A stretch of 64,000 nucleotides of DNA from Pedobacter heparinus DSM 2366 (GCF_000023825.1 NC_013061.1:1984001-2048000); one strand, 5' to 3'; shown: positions 54,502-63,083, counted from the stretch's first letter. The notes: generated by a model from the letters alone, not told the origin. Translations and numbers: made by a program.

Positions 54502-54942
54502 ATGGAAAATCACATCAAACACAAATGGTTCTTTAATCACCCGCCTGCGGTTGTTTGGCAATACCTGACCGATTCTGAACTGCTCGCACAATGGTTGTTG
54601 CCTACAGATTTTAAACTGGAGATTGGGCATAAATTTGTTTTCGGGGCTAAGCCGATCCGCCGTTTCAGTTTCGATGGCAGGATTTACTGCCAGCTCATTG
54701 ATTTTGAGCCGGAGAAGATGTTAAAGTATTCCTGGCGGGGAGGTGCTGGAGAAGATGTCAAACTGGATTCGATGGTGACCTGGACGCTGGAGCCCAGGGA
54801 TGGCGGTACTGAACTAACTTTGCTACATGCTGGTTTCAAAGGTCTGAGGAATTATTTGCCGTACCTGGTGATGGGCAAAGGCTGGCTGAAAATTGCTAAA
54901 CGCCTGGCAAAAAGAATGGAGGAAGAATATGCAACATCCTAA
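54502..54942 (+). CDS. SRPBCC/AHSA1-domain protein
   Basis: This 146-residue cytosolic protein has the START-like Activator-of-Hsp90-homologue fold: the opening IKHKWFFNHPPAVVWQYLTD, LAQWLLPTDFKLEIG in the middle and VTWTLEPRDGGTELTLLHAGF near the end. Such proteins bind hydrophobic ligands and are often paired with an ArsR regulator. The 3' end overlaps the ArsR start by 14 bp, so the two are translationally coupled. Confidence 0.9.
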   Translation: MENHIKHKWFFNHPPAVVWQYLTDSELLAQWLLPTDFKLEIGHKFVFGAKPIRRFSFDGRIYCQLIDFEPEKMLKYSWRGGAGEDVKLDSMVTWTLEPRDGGTELTLLHAGFKGLRNYLPYLVMGKGWLKIAKRLAKRMEEEYATS

Positions 54943-55261
54943 TTTAGACGCTTTTCAGGTAATTGCAGATGGGAGCAGGCGGGAGATCCTGCATATGTTG
55001 ACAGAAGGTAGTATGAGCATCAATGCCATAGCAGGAAAGTTCGAGATCAGCAGACCTGCGATTTCCAAGCATATCAAAATTTTGGAGCATGCCGGGTTTT
55101 TGACAATTGAAGATAGTGGGAGGGAGCGTTTTTGTATGCTCAGCCAGCAGGGATTTACTGAACTCCGGGACTGGCTGGAATATTATGATAACTTTTGGAA
55201 ACAGAAACTGACTAAACTCGAAAGCCTAATGGATGCAGGTCACAAAGAGGGAGATTTATAA
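54929..55261 (+). CDS. ArsR-family winged-helix regulator
   Basis: About 110 residues from ATG 54929, preceded by GGAGGA at 54918-54923; a longer frame from 54893 would overlap the SRPBCC gene far more. The winged helix is clear (VIADGSRREILHMLTEG, INAIAGKFEISRPAISKHIKIL, ERFCMLS). There is no Cys-based metal site, as expected for the ArsR subgroup that partners SRPBCC proteins. It probably represses its own operon through the direct repeats at 54451 and 54480. Confidence 0.9.
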   Translation: MQHPNLDAFQVIADGSRREILHMLTEGSMSINAIAGKFEISRPAISKHIKILEHAGFLTIEDSGRERFCMLSQQGFTELRDWLEYYDNFWKQKLTKLESLMDAGHKEGDL

Positions 55262-55350
55262 AACCTAAGCGCCTGCTCGTTTGCCATCTGTTGGGCTGAT
55301 ACCATTGGGACACAAGTGTAAAGCTACCGCGCAATTATAGATAAAAGCGT

Positions 55351-55524
55351 TTATTGTTCTTTATCCTTTTTTGGCTGGAATAGTTCGGCGCACTTTCTTA
55401 GCGTTGCATTGAGTGCTTCATTTAGTTCCCGTGATTTCTTTTTCAGGGCAGCGCCTTTACGGGAAAGGGCAAGTATCTTACGGGTGTAATCGTGTGCTTT
55501 TAATGAGTCAGGGGTAATCTTCAT
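55351..55524 (-). CDS. Small basic hypothetical protein (57 aa)
   Basis: A frame of 57 codons with ATG at 55522-55524 and TAA at 55351-55353. The product starts MKITPDSLKAHDYTRKIL and is rich in Lys, Arg, Leu and Ala, predicted to form two helices with one Cys near the end. It fills the otherwise empty stretch between the ArsR gene and the plus-strand small genes. No family is recognised; support is the clean frame and an amphipathic helix pattern only. Confidence 0.5.
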   Translation of the reverse strand: MKITPDSLKAHDYTRKILALSRKGAALKKKSRELNEALNATLRKCAELFQPKKDKEQ

Positions 55525-55686
55525 GGGCTTTCGATTTTCATCAAGTTAATCAAATTAAATCTTAAATCCATGCTTTGTTGAAAACTTCAGCGTTCAAATC
55601 TGCTGTTGTTTCAGCAGTGCTTCGATTTTTATAGAACAATCTTGCATGGCAATTGTAATACAAATAAATAGAAAGGAGCTGGCATC

Positions 55687-55836
55687 ATGAAAGAGAAAAC
55701 CCTTAGCCCGGTTAAGCAGAAGAAGCCACATGGGCAAAAACTAAAAAAATTATATCAGCGCATATTGAAGGCTCAAAAAAGTATCATCCTACCGATATGG
55801 AGCGTACAATTTGGCGAACTAAAGTTTAAACAATAG
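55687..55836 (+). CDS. Very small basic protein (49 aa)
   Basis: ATG 55687 to TAG 55834-55836, preceded by AGGAG (strong for this phylum) 9 bp upstream. The product is Lys/Gln-rich in its first 30 residues (SPVKQKKPHGQKLKKLYQ) and ends with a hydrophobic-aromatic stretch (IILPIWSVQFGELKF). It lies 24 bp upstream of the DUF3606 gene and may be cotranscribed with it. Function unknown. Confidence 0.45.
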   Translation: MKEKTLSPVKQKKPHGQKLKKLYQRILKAQKSIILPIWSVQFGELKFKQ

Positions 55837-55860
55837 TATTCAACCTTAAACAGAAAAACG

Positions 55861-56052
55861 ATGGCAAAAAAAGGTGCAAAAGTGGAACGGAGTCAGGTGA
55901 ACTCTTCCCAACCCTACGAAGTGAAGTATCTGGCAGATAAGCTGGGCGTAAGCAGTCAGGCGATAACCGGGGCTAAACGAGCTACTGGTTCCAGTGACCG
56001 CAAGGACATAGAAGCCTATCTGAAAAATAAGCAAAGTAAAAGTAAAAAATAG
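55861..56052 (+). CDS. DUF3606-type small basic protein
   Basis: A 63-residue protein matching the DUF3606 pattern: YEVKYLADKLGVSSQAITGA, then TGSSDRKDIEAYL and a Lys/Ser tail. The helix-turn-helix-like centre and positive charge suggest DNA or RNA contact, but the family is uncharacterised. It is followed 11 bp later by an acidic protein gene, probably in one transcript. Confidence 0.75.
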   Translation: MAKKGAKVERSQVNSSQPYEVKYLADKLGVSSQAITGAKRATGSSDRKDIEAYLKNKQSKSKK

Positions 56053-56063
56053 TTAGACCGGAT

Positions 56064-56375
56064 ATGAGTGAGGAAAAGAAAAACACAGGTTCTTTGCTGT
56101 CAGGGCAGGAACCTCATCAGAAGGAAGATTTTGATCAGGCTGAAAGAGCGAGTGCTGCTTCTTTTGAACTTGATCCTGATAAAGGGATTACTCCTGACCC
56201 GGAAGAATATAATCAGGGAGATGAGCAGGGTAATATAAAGCAAATGCCTAAAGCAGATCATGTTGGTTCAGGCGGATTTGATCCGGTAAATGCTAACCCG
56301 GATTTAGATGCCGGAGCATCTGATGTAACCACAGAAGATCTTAAAAGCCTGGACGCACTAGATAGAGACCACTGA
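56064..56375 (+). CDS. Small acidic hydrophilic protein
   Basis: A 103-residue protein rich in Asp, Glu, Gly and Pro with no hydrophobic core, so it is probably disordered. Motifs such as FELDPDKGITPDPEEYNQGD and GGFDPVNANPDLDAG recur in unannotated Bacteroidota stress proteins. It follows the DUF3606 gene by 11 bp. A desiccation or osmotic-protection role is only a guess. Confidence 0.6.
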   Translation: MSEEKKNTGSLLSGQEPHQKEDFDQAERASAASFELDPDKGITPDPEEYNQGDEQGNIKQMPKADHVGSGGFDPVNANPDLDAGASDVTTEDLKSLDALDRDH

Positions 56376-56562
56376 GTTTCCTGTGATCAATCCATAACAT
56401 GATCCGAGATACATCGGTTGCTTTCTTGTCTCGTATTAGTACGTTTTGTTTTTTTTAACTACTTGAAAATAGGTGTATTATGTTATATTTTTTTTATAAA
56501 CACTAAACCAATTAAGTCTGTTTGTTGTTTTTATACTGGTAACAAACTTAAAATCTAATGTT

Positions 56563-56790
56563 ATGAAAAAGATTATGATCACATTATTGCTGGCTATGTT
56601 TTGCTGGTCAGCATTCGGTTGGCAAGTTCCTCCGCAGGATACCACAAAAAAACGTCAGGATAGTTCAAAAAAACATCCCGTAAAGTCAAAAATGCCTAAA
56701 ATGAAACATCCTTGGAAAGACAGTACTAAAAAGGACTCAGTCAAACGCAAAATGATGGACACTACTCGGAAGATTCCACCAGTGTTTTAA
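56563..56790 (+). CDS. Small exported Lys/Asp-rich protein
   Basis: A 75-residue protein with a signal peptide (cleavage near AFG/WQV) and a mature part of about 55 residues made of DTTKK / DSSKK / DSTKKDSVK repeats. It resembles the short charged periplasmic peptides often seen in Pedobacter and relatives. No function is known. It stands alone after a 187-bp gap in which I see nothing definite. Confidence 0.6.
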   Translation: MKKIMITLLLAMFCWSAFGWQVPPQDTTKKRQDSSKKHPVKSKMPKMKHPWKDSTKKDSVKRKMMDTTRKIPPVF

Positions 56791-56801
56791 TTGATAAGCT
56801 T

Positions 56802-56975
56802 TCATTTAAAGGCCAGGTATAATCCGATACCCAATGATTCGCATTTGATGAAGATGTAGCCGACACTGGGTGAGTATTTGATGGCGTTGCTTAGCAGATT
56901 GCTCAGTACCTGCGTTTACTGAAGCATTCAACTCGTGGTGGATGCGTGTCTTTTCCTGTAGATCTACGATTTTAA
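56802..56975 (-). pseudogene. Decayed histidine kinase remnant
   Basis: Minus-strand translation shows kinase ATPase-domain pieces in two frames. EKTRIHHELNASVNA (about 56917-56962) is followed, after a frame change and an in-frame stop, by QVLSNLLSNAIKYSP (the N box) joined within 15 residues to LGIGLYLAF (the end of the G2 box), stop at 56802-56804. The D and G1 boxes are deleted. The sequence resembles the C terminus of the kinase at 27667. It fills most of the gap between 56790 and 57117. Confidence 0.7.
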
Positions 56976-57116
56976 AAAACTGGCGTAATCGGCATGGAAC
57001 TCTCTTTCAGGGATGGAATCAGTCTTTCAAATGTAGAAAGGAAAGTTAGTTTGAAACATTTTCCTCATGGCGGTGGTTAATGTCTAACCCGGATATACTG
57101 TTATCTGTTTTTGATT

Positions 57117-58184
57117 ATGAAAGATCTTGCCCAACGTTTTCCTGAAAATCCCCTGCTGCTACCCAAAGATCTCAGTCCGAGTGCCTCAGGGTTGCAGATC
57201 ATTTGCCTGCTGAATCCTGGGGTATTCAGGTTTGAAGGAAAAACATGGTTGCTGGTTCGCGTAGCAGAAAGTGTAAAACAGGTAGAAGGTTGGGCCTTTA
57301 TCCCCTTGCTGAATGATGAAGGCATACTGGAAATCATCGAGGTGCCCTTAAATGATCCTGATCTGATCGCATCTGATCCACGGGTGTTCAATTACCAGGG
57401 CCTGGATTACCTGACCACCGTTTCTCACCTCAGGTTGCTGAGCAGTGAAGATGGTGTTCACTTTCAGGAAGAAGCAGGTTACCCGGGTATTTTCGGACAG
57501 GGTAAGCTGGAAAGATTTAGTATTGAAGATTGTCGTGTCGTCCTTCTGGATGGAAAATATTACCTCACCTATACCGCTGTATCTGATAACGGAGTAGGAG
57601 TAGGCATGCAGATCACTACAGATTGGAAACATTTTGAGCGTAAAGGAATGATTTTACCTCCGCACAATAAGGATGTGGCTCTTTTCGAGGAAAAGATCAA
57701 CGGAAAGTTTTACGCTTTACACAGGCCCAGCAGTAAGGACATCGGGGGCAATTACATCTGGCTGGCGGAATCTCCGGATGGCCTGCACTGGGGCAATCAT
57801 CAATGTATCATCAAATCCAGGCCGGGTATGTGGGACAGTGCAAGGGTCGGAGCCGGTGCTGCACCCATCAAAACTGAACATGGCTGGCTGGAAATTTACC
57901 ATGGAGCCGATGCTGAACACCGGTATTGCCTTGGCGCACTGTTGCTGGATCTGCACGATCCTTCCATTGTACTGGCCAGAAGTATTGAACCAATCATGGT
58001 ACCTACAGAGAAATATGAACTCAGCGGGTTTTTCGGATTTGTGGTGTTCACTAATGGTCATGTAGTGGAAGGTGACCGGCTAACCATTTATTATGGTGCT
58101 GCTGATGAGTTTGTTTGCGGCGCCCATTTTTCGATCAATGAAATCCTGGGGTCTCTGGGCTTTGGTGTGTTCCCGGGCGTTTGA
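57117..58184 (+). CDS. GH130-family mannoside phosphorylase/mannosidase
   Basis: About 355 residues from ATG 57117 (a TTG two codons earlier is unlikely). The five-bladed propeller has the family landmarks LLNPGVFRFEGKTWLLVR near the start, SIEDCRVVLLDGKYYLTYTA, ALFEEKINGKFYALHRP, MWDSARVGAGAAPI and LGALLLDLHDPSIVLAR. There is no signal peptide, so it is cytosolic. GH130 enzymes phosphorolyse or hydrolyse beta-mannosides. It is not linked to the polysaccharide locus and stands among stress genes, so a role in intracellular mannoside turnover is possible. Confidence 0.88.
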   Translation: MKDLAQRFPENPLLLPKDLSPSASGLQIICLLNPGVFRFEGKTWLLVRVAESVKQVEGWAFIPLLNDEGILEIIEVPLNDPDLIASDPRVFNYQGLDYLTTVSHLRLLSSEDGVHFQEEAGYPGIFGQGKLERFSIEDCRVVLLDGKYYLTYTAVSDNGVGVGMQITTDWKHFERKGMILPPHNKDVALFEEKINGKFYALHRPSSKDIGGNYIWLAESPDGLHWGNHQCIIKSRPGMWDSARVGAGAAPIKTEHGWLEIYHGADAEHRYCLGALLLDLHDPSIVLARSIEPIMVPTEKYELSGFFGFVVFTNGHVVEGDRLTIYYGAADEFVCGAHFSINEILGSLGFGVFPGV

Positions 58185-58247
58185 TCCGGATGCGGTAAAA
58201 TAAAAGATGTTGTCCAAATAACCGTTGAATATAAAATTGAGGCTTAA

Positions 58248-58760
58248 TTACTTATTTTTTGCCTTTAGGTATTGATGCAGCTGCCTGGCCAGAAAGGTGA
58301 TCGTTTGTGATATAATCTCGTCTGGATTTCCCTGGAAGACGATTCTTTCGTCAAGAATTTGCTGTTGCCCTTGGATTCCATGAAGGAACATAGTTCCTAC
58401 GGGTTTCCATGGGGTTTCGCTTCCGCCCGGCGCAGTGAGTCCTGTGCAGCCAATGTGAATGTCGGCTGGAATTAATTTTTGAATTCCTTGGGTGATCGAG
58501 CGGGTGACAGTTTCGGATTCAGGGGTAAATTCTTTGAGCTGTTTTTTAGGGACTTTAAGCAAACTGCATTTTAAATCCGCATCGTAACAGACGATGCCGC
58601 CTTTTAGAAATTTACCGGCATCAGGTACCATGGCGAATTCAGCGCTGATGCGGCCCGCGGTCGCGCTTTCAGCGAAGGCGATGGTCAGTTGATGCTGGAT
58701 CAGTAATTTACCGCATCGTTTTAAATCTGCGTCATCTATGTATTTTTTCATGGATTTCAT
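58248..58760 (-). CDS. pncC: CinA C-terminal-type nicotinamide-nucleotide amidase (PncC)
   Basis: This 170-residue protein consists only of the CinA C-terminal amidase domain: TIAFAESATAGRISAEFAMVPDAGKFLKGGIVCYD, EFTPESETVTRSITQGI and HIGCTGLTAPGG. It hydrolyses nicotinamide mononucleotide in NAD recycling. The catalytic Ser lies in AESATAG, where E. coli PncC has AES-CTGG. It is 18 bp downstream of the duplicated membrane protein gene on the same strand. Confidence 0.85.
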   Translation of the reverse strand: MKSMKKYIDDADLKRCGKLLIQHQLTIAFAESATAGRISAEFAMVPDAGKFLKGGIVCYDADLKCSLLKVPKKQLKEFTPESETVTRSITQGIQKLIPADIHIGCTGLTAPGGSETPWKPVGTMFLHGIQGQQQILDERIVFQGNPDEIISQTITFLARQLHQYLKAKNK

Positions 58761-58778
58761 GTTAATTAATAGATGTGG

Positions 58779-59450
58779 CTACTTCCCGGTTTCCAGATCC
58801 GGGGCATCCACGGGTTTGGATTCGGGAGATCCTTTTTGTCTCAGATAGATGGTCAGGAAAACAATAGAAGCGACTGAAAGAAACTCGCTTTGCCAGTTTT
58901 GGAAGGTTTCAAACCAGAACTCTGCCTGTCCCAGGTAGGCGGTTACGCTTTCTTTTGGAAGGTGCTTTGCCAGTTGTTCGACGTTGTGATTCTGCCAGCT
59001 TCCATAAAGGTGCGTGGCCCAGCTCGCCAGGAAAAGGATCGCGAAACAAATGGAAAGCGAATTGCTGTATAGCTTTAAGATCCATCCGCCTTTTCGTACT
59101 GCCCAGGGTGCATCTTTTGATGGCTTTGGTTCACGGTCTACCTCTTCGGGCTTGTCCAGGCTTTTCGATTCTGCTGAACCAATCTGGCGCAATGATACGG
59201 TCAGTAAAACGTATAAGGCCATTTGCAGGAATTCGCTTTCAAAGTTTTCGAAGGTGGCGGAAATGAAATGCCCGCTTTGTAAATAAGTTGTCAAACCGAT
59301 TTCTGCCGCATGGTCTTCCTTCAGATCCTGATTGTGTTTTTTCCAGCCGGTAAGTGCCTGTGCGGCCAGGGTTGCGATAAACAGAGTCAGGAATACGATG
59401 GTAAGTCCGTTTCTGTAAAAATAGCTGTGTTTTTTTGATCCTGGTTTCAT
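58779..59450 (-). CDS. Duplicated four-helix membrane protein (DUF6766-like)
   Basis: A 223-residue protein made of two copies of one unit: residues about 10-95 and about 120-212. Each has a hydrophobic helix, a conserved W-x-x-H-N turn, an acidic linker, the phrase F-x-S-E-F-L, a second helix and the end LRQ-G-S-ESK. The copies diverge by about half, so the duplication is old. The family is uncharacterised. It lies 2 bp downstream of the SDR gene and upstream of pncC, in one operon. Confidence 0.7.
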   Translation of the reverse strand: MKPGSKKHSYFYRNGLTIVFLTLFIATLAAQALTGWKKHNQDLKEDHAAEIGLTTYLQSGHFISATFENFESEFLQMALYVLLTVSLRQIGSAESKSLDKPEEVDREPKPSKDAPWAVRKGGWILKLYSNSLSICFAILFLASWATHLYGSWQNHNVEQLAKHLPKESVTAYLGQAEFWFETFQNWQSEFLSVASIVFLTIYLRQKGSPESKPVDAPDLETGK

Positions 59451-59452
59451 GG

Positions 59453-60211
59453 TTAGATAATTTGCAGGTGAGGTCTGATCTGTAAGGTAATGACGTCACA
59501 TCTTTGCGGCTGAGAAAGGCAATACAATACACTCATCGCAATGTCTTCAGCCTTGAGCATTTCCATAGCTGCTATTTTTTTACGTTGTTCATCTGAATCT
59601 TCTTCAATCATGTCCGATCCGACCAGTCCGGGTTCGATGAGGCTCACCTTGATGCCTAGTTCATTCACTTCTTTTCTGAGCGCTTCGTTGAAACCCTGGA
59701 TCCCGGCTTTGGTAGCTACGTATACAGAACTGTCTTTGCCACGTTCATCGGCACTGATGGATCCAATGTTGACAATGTGGCTGGAAGTGTTTTCTTTCAT
59801 GCGTTTTACAGCTTCATTACAGCAGGCCATATAACCCAGCAAGTTGGTGTTGACGATGTATTGCCAGTCCATGTATGTTCCTTCCATGATGCTTTCATAG
59901 GATAATGCAGCGTTATTGATCAATATATCCAGGCCTTTGAACTGGCTGTCTACCATTTCAAATATCCTGCTAATGTCTTTTTGATCAGCGATATCGGCAA
60001 TCATACCTAAGCATTCTGTTTCTTGATCGAGCCTTCTGATGGCTTCCATTGTTTCATCAAGGGGCTGTTGGTTACGGCCAAAAGTCATTATCCTGGCGCC
60101 TTGTGAAGCGAGCAGGATTGCTGTTGCGCGCCCGATGCCGGTTGTTCCACCGGTGATGAGTACTCTTTTTCCTTTAACTGATCTAGGAAGGTATGTGGTT
60201 AATGAATCCAT
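59453..60211 (-). CDS. Short-chain dehydrogenase/reductase
   Basis: About 252 residues from ATG 60209-60211. A longer frame starting at 60343 would pass through a hairpin and is rejected. The protein has the NAD(P) loop TGGTTGIG, INNAAL, catalytic Ser in IGSISADERG and the Tyr/Lys pair in YVATKAG. It is a classical SDR of unknown substrate, related to YdfG-type serine or 3-hydroxy acid dehydrogenases. It heads a minus-strand group with the membrane protein and pncC. Confidence 0.88.
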   Translation of the reverse strand: MDSLTTYLPRSVKGKRVLITGGTTGIGRATAILLASQGARIMTFGRNQQPLDETMEAIRRLDQETECLGMIADIADQKDISRIFEMVDSQFKGLDILINNAALSYESIMEGTYMDWQYIVNTNLLGYMACCNEAVKRMKENTSSHIVNIGSISADERGKDSSVYVATKAGIQGFNEALRKEVNELGIKVSLIEPGLVGSDMIEEDSDEQRKKIAAMEMLKAEDIAMSVLYCLSQPQRCDVITLQIRPHLQII

Positions 60212-60323
60212 AGCTTTTGTGTTGATTAGGAACGTGTTAAATCCTGAAGTCGGGTAGTCTGCGTATTGTTGTTGCATTTTCCCAGTAAGATATAGATCAG
60301 TATAAGCTGATGATGGTGGAAAG

Positions 60324-60357
60324 AACTGTTTACCCGAAGTCATGCAGGTAAACAGTT
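60324..60357 (-). terminator. Hairpin between the acidic protein gene and the SDR gene
   Basis: The 11-bp perfect stem AACTGTTTACC (60324-60334) / GGTAAACAGTT (60347-60357), loop 12 nt, lies 9 bp after the acidic-protein stop (60367) and before the SDR start. Read on the minus strand it is followed by CTTT only, so termination may be partial. Confidence 0.6.
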
Positions 60358-60366
60358 TTGATTTTA

Positions 60367-60687
60367 TTATGCCGGATCGTCGTCCGGGTTTTCAAAATCT
60401 GCGTCTTCTTCTTCGCTTGAGGAGCTTGAATCCGGGTCGTTCTCAGGATCGATATCCAGGTCATCCAAATCGTTAGTTTCCTGGTCGATTTCCAGTTCTT
60501 CACTTTCCTGTTCAAGACGAGTTCCTTCTCCGTCTGCAAATTCTGTTTCTCCGGGGGTGTAACCAGCTTGTTCATTATCGGCGCTGCCGTCCTGGTTAGT
60601 TTCTTCTTGTTCCACGGGGTTTCGGCCGACCTGGAACTGTTCAGGGTTTATAACTTCTTCTTCTGGTAAGTGATCTTGATTTTCCAT
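60367..60687 (-). CDS. Acidic low-complexity hydrophilic protein
   Basis: A 106-residue protein in which more than a third of residues are Asp or Glu, with a DSSSSSEEEDAD run near the C terminus and no hydrophobic core. It is probably disordered and cytosolic. It resembles the acidic protein at 56064 in composition but not in sequence. It is located in a stress cluster next to a ferritin-like gene. Function unknown. Confidence 0.6.
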   Translation of the reverse strand: MENQDHLPEEEVINPEQFQVGRNPVEQEETNQDGSADNEQAGYTPGETEFADGEGTRLEQESEELEIDQETNDLDDLDIDPENDPDSSSSSEEEDADFENPDDDPA

Positions 60688-60806
60688 AATTGTAGATTTT
60701 AGAAACGTATAACAATGGCTGTATTGACAGTAAGGAAAATATATTGTTAGGGATGATGGGAATATCCCCCTTAGCGTGGCTAAGGGGGTAGGAGGTTTAT
60801 TCTTCT

Positions 60807-61361
60807 TTATTCTGCTGCCGCCTGCTCGTTGATTGAGCTGACTGCAATTTCGGTAAGGGCAACGTCCGTCGCTTTTTCGTTGTCCAGGGTAAATTGCAGG
60901 AGCTCGGCCACATCGGTATGTCCCATGTTTTGGGCAAAAACTACCAGTGTGCCATAGGTTGCGATTTCGTAATGCTCTACTTTTTGGGCGGCAAGAATAA
61001 GCCCGGCGTCACGGATCATGGTATCCGCATCGGTATCTTCAATGATGCTTTCGGCTTCTTTTAACAGGCCTTCCATGGCATCGCATTTTTTTGCCTGGGC
61101 TTTCTCATCCAGCAACTGGAATACTTGTTCGAGGGTCGCGATGTGGTTATTGGTTTCTTCAGTATGTTTTTCAAATGCGGCTGCCAGTTCCGGACTGGTT
61201 GCTGCTTTTTTCATTTTAGGGAGGGCTTTAGAAAGGTGTTTTTCCGCCCAGTAGATGTCTTTCAGTTCGTCCACGAAGAATTCATGGAATTCTGAATTTT
61301 CCATTTTCCCTGTTTTTGATTTTGTGGCGGTCTTTGCGCCTGTTTTTGTTGTAGTTGCCAT
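60807..61361 (-). CDS. DUF892 ferritin-like protein (YciE/YciF family)
   Basis: A 184-residue protein with a Lys/Thr-rich N-terminal tail (about 20 residues) and a four-helix bundle. The motifs are EFFVDELKDIYWAEKHLSKALPKM, EKHTEETNNHIATLEQVF, AQKVEHYEIATYGTL and LQFTLDNEKATDVALTEIA. The Glu and His residues are placed for a di-metal site. The family is induced by osmotic or general stress. It is monocistronic and divergent from the DUF4142/MscS operon across 280 bp, in which no other feature was recognised. Confidence 0.9.
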   Translation of the reverse strand: MATTTKTGAKTATKSKTGKMENSEFHEFFVDELKDIYWAEKHLSKALPKMKKAATSPELAAAFEKHTEETNNHIATLEQVFQLLDEKAQAKKCDAMEGLLKEAESIIEDTDADTMIRDAGLILAAQKVEHYEIATYGTLVVFAQNMGHTDVAELLQFTLDNEKATDVALTEIAVSSINEQAAAE

Positions 61362-61641
61362 AATTTTTAGTTTTTCGTTAGATTAATGTTCTTGAATTCA
61401 ATGTTGTATTACAATCAACTGCGGGGAAATAACCAACAGTCTAAAAATTTGTTTGAACTTTTTTAAAAAGGATAATTTTCGCTGAGAACTATAGCTGAAA
61501 TGTAATGTAACTGTATCTGTTTAACATTGGAGGTTAGCGTTTGTTTTGATTTTTTTGTGGCTCTTTTGAAAGAGATTTAAAACTTTTTTGATCCCACAGG
61601 GGTTAATGCCTTTATCTATTATTTATCTAATCTTCAACACT

Positions 61642-62250
61642 ATGAAAACTAAAAGTTTCTTAAAATTTTCTGCAATCCTGGTGGTTTTTGCCGGATTAGC
61701 AGCTTGTCAGAATACAGACAGAAGTGGTAATGCCCAATTGGACAGCGCCCCGGTTGGCAGCGATTCTTTGCGCAGGGCCGACAGTTCAGATGCGACAAAT
61801 GATGTGACCCATATGAGCAAGGTGGATGGCGACGGAGCGGCTTTTATGGATACGGCTGCTGTGGGCGGTATGATGGAGGTAGATCTGGGTAAACTGGCAC
61901 TTGAAAAGTCTTCCAATGCAGAGGTTAAGAAATTTGCTGCGCAAATGGTTGCTGATCATACCAAGGCCAATACGGATCTGAAAGCGGTTGCGGCGAAGCT
62001 GGAGCATTTGTTGCCTTCGGCTTATCCGGCGGATGTGAAAGCGCATATGGATGCGATGAAGAAGTTAAGTGGGAAAGAATTTGACAAGCATTACATGGAT
62101 ATGATGGTAAATGATCATGTCAAAACCCTCGATCTGTTCAGATCTGCAAGCAGCTTAAGAGGTGAGATTAAAGATTTTGCTGCAGCTACACTTCCGGTTT
62201 TGGAAAAACACCATCAAATGGCTAAGGAAATAAATGCATCGCTGAAATAA
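61642..62250 (+). CDS. DUF4142 lipoprotein, second copy
   Basis: About 202 residues from ATG 61642; an upstream ATG at 61588 would add 18 residues before the signal. The lipobox is GLAAC/QNT. The mature part shares the pattern AAFMDTAAVGGMMEVDLGKLA, VKKFAAQMVADHTKA and EFDKHYMDMMVNDHVKTLDLFRSA with the gene at 50357 and is clearly paralogous. Nine bases after its stop is the MscS gene, so it probably belongs to an osmotic-stress operon. Confidence 0.9.
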   Translation: MKTKSFLKFSAILVVFAGLAACQNTDRSGNAQLDSAPVGSDSLRRADSSDATNDVTHMSKVDGDGAAFMDTAAVGGMMEVDLGKLALEKSSNAEVKKFAAQMVADHTKANTDLKAVAAKLEHLLPSAYPADVKAHMDAMKKLSGKEFDKHYMDMMVNDHVKTLDLFRSASSLRGEIKDFAAATLPVLEKHHQMAKEINASLK

Positions 62251-62258
62251 AATTGACG

Positions 62259-63077
62259 ATGCAAATTAATGAATTGATGAATAAGAAGGTTGAGCACTTT
62301 TACGATAAGTTTTATGACTGGGTACTGTTAAAAGGCCCAGTCGTTTTGCTGGGGATTGCTGTCTTGATCATTGGTCTGTGGCTGATCAGGATATTTGCAC
62401 GCTGGATGCGAAACAGGATGCAGCATAAAAAAATCAACAGTTCATTGAAACCTTTTTTTCTGAGCGTGGCCGTTGTGGTGCTTAGGATACTGCTGATTTT
62501 TTTAGTGATGCAGATTATGGGCATTCAGCTGACCATTTTTGCTGCCCTGGTCGGTGCGATTGGTGTTGCTGCCGGCCTGGCACTGTCTGGTACAATGCAG
62601 AATTTCGCCAGCGGTGTATTGATCTTGTTATTAAAGCCATTCCGCGTTTCGGATAATATAATAGCCCAGGGGCAGGAGGGTACGGTATCTTCTATACAAC
62701 TCTTCTTTACTGTGGTGACTACTTTTGACAATAGAACGGTGATTATCCCCAATAGTAAACTCTCTAACGAAGTCATCATTAACATCAGTGCGATTGGCAG
62801 CAGGAGACTGGATCTGGAACTAAAATTGAATTACGGGATTGACCTGTCCAAGGTTAGACAGGTGATCGATGAAACCATCACAGAATCAAAATCAGTTTTG
62901 AAAACCCCGGAGAAAAGGGTGGGTGTATCTTTATTGGAAACGGATGGTTACAAGGTGATGATCAATGTCTGGCTGAATTCCCATGGCTTTCACGATGCCA
63001 GGCTCATCTTTCAGGAAAATTTATTGGAAAATCTGAAATCTTCGGGTATTAAGCTACCGGGAATGGATTCAAAGTAA
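62259..63077 (+). CDS. mscS: Small-conductance mechanosensitive channel
   Basis: A 272-residue protein from ATG 62259. Three membrane helices (about 22-46, 66-92 and 95-125) end in the TM3 pore helix, whose Gly/Ala pattern (AALVGAIGVAAGLALSGTMQNFASGV) fits MscS. The beta domain follows (VSDNIIAQGQEGTVSSIQL, VIIPNSKLSNEVIINIS). It opens under membrane tension on osmotic downshock. It is in an operon with the DUF4142 lipoprotein and followed by a small gene 7 bp away. Confidence 0.93.
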   Translation: MQINELMNKKVEHFYDKFYDWVLLKGPVVLLGIAVLIIGLWLIRIFARWMRNRMQHKKINSSLKPFFLSVAVVVLRILLIFLVMQIMGIQLTIFAALVGAIGVAAGLALSGTMQNFASGVLILLLKPFRVSDNIIAQGQEGTVSSIQLFFTVVTTFDNRTVIIPNSKLSNEVIINISAIGSRRLDLELKLNYGIDLSKVRQVIDETITESKSVLKTPEKRVGVSLLETDGYKVMINVWLNSHGFHDARLIFQENLLENLKSSGIKLPGMDSK

Positions 63078-63083
63078 TATTAA

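Noticed and set aside
60212..60343. Upstream extension of the SDR reading frame
   Set aside because: It overlaps a hairpin after the neighbouring gene and encodes no SDR-like sequence; ATG 60209-60211 fits the family start.
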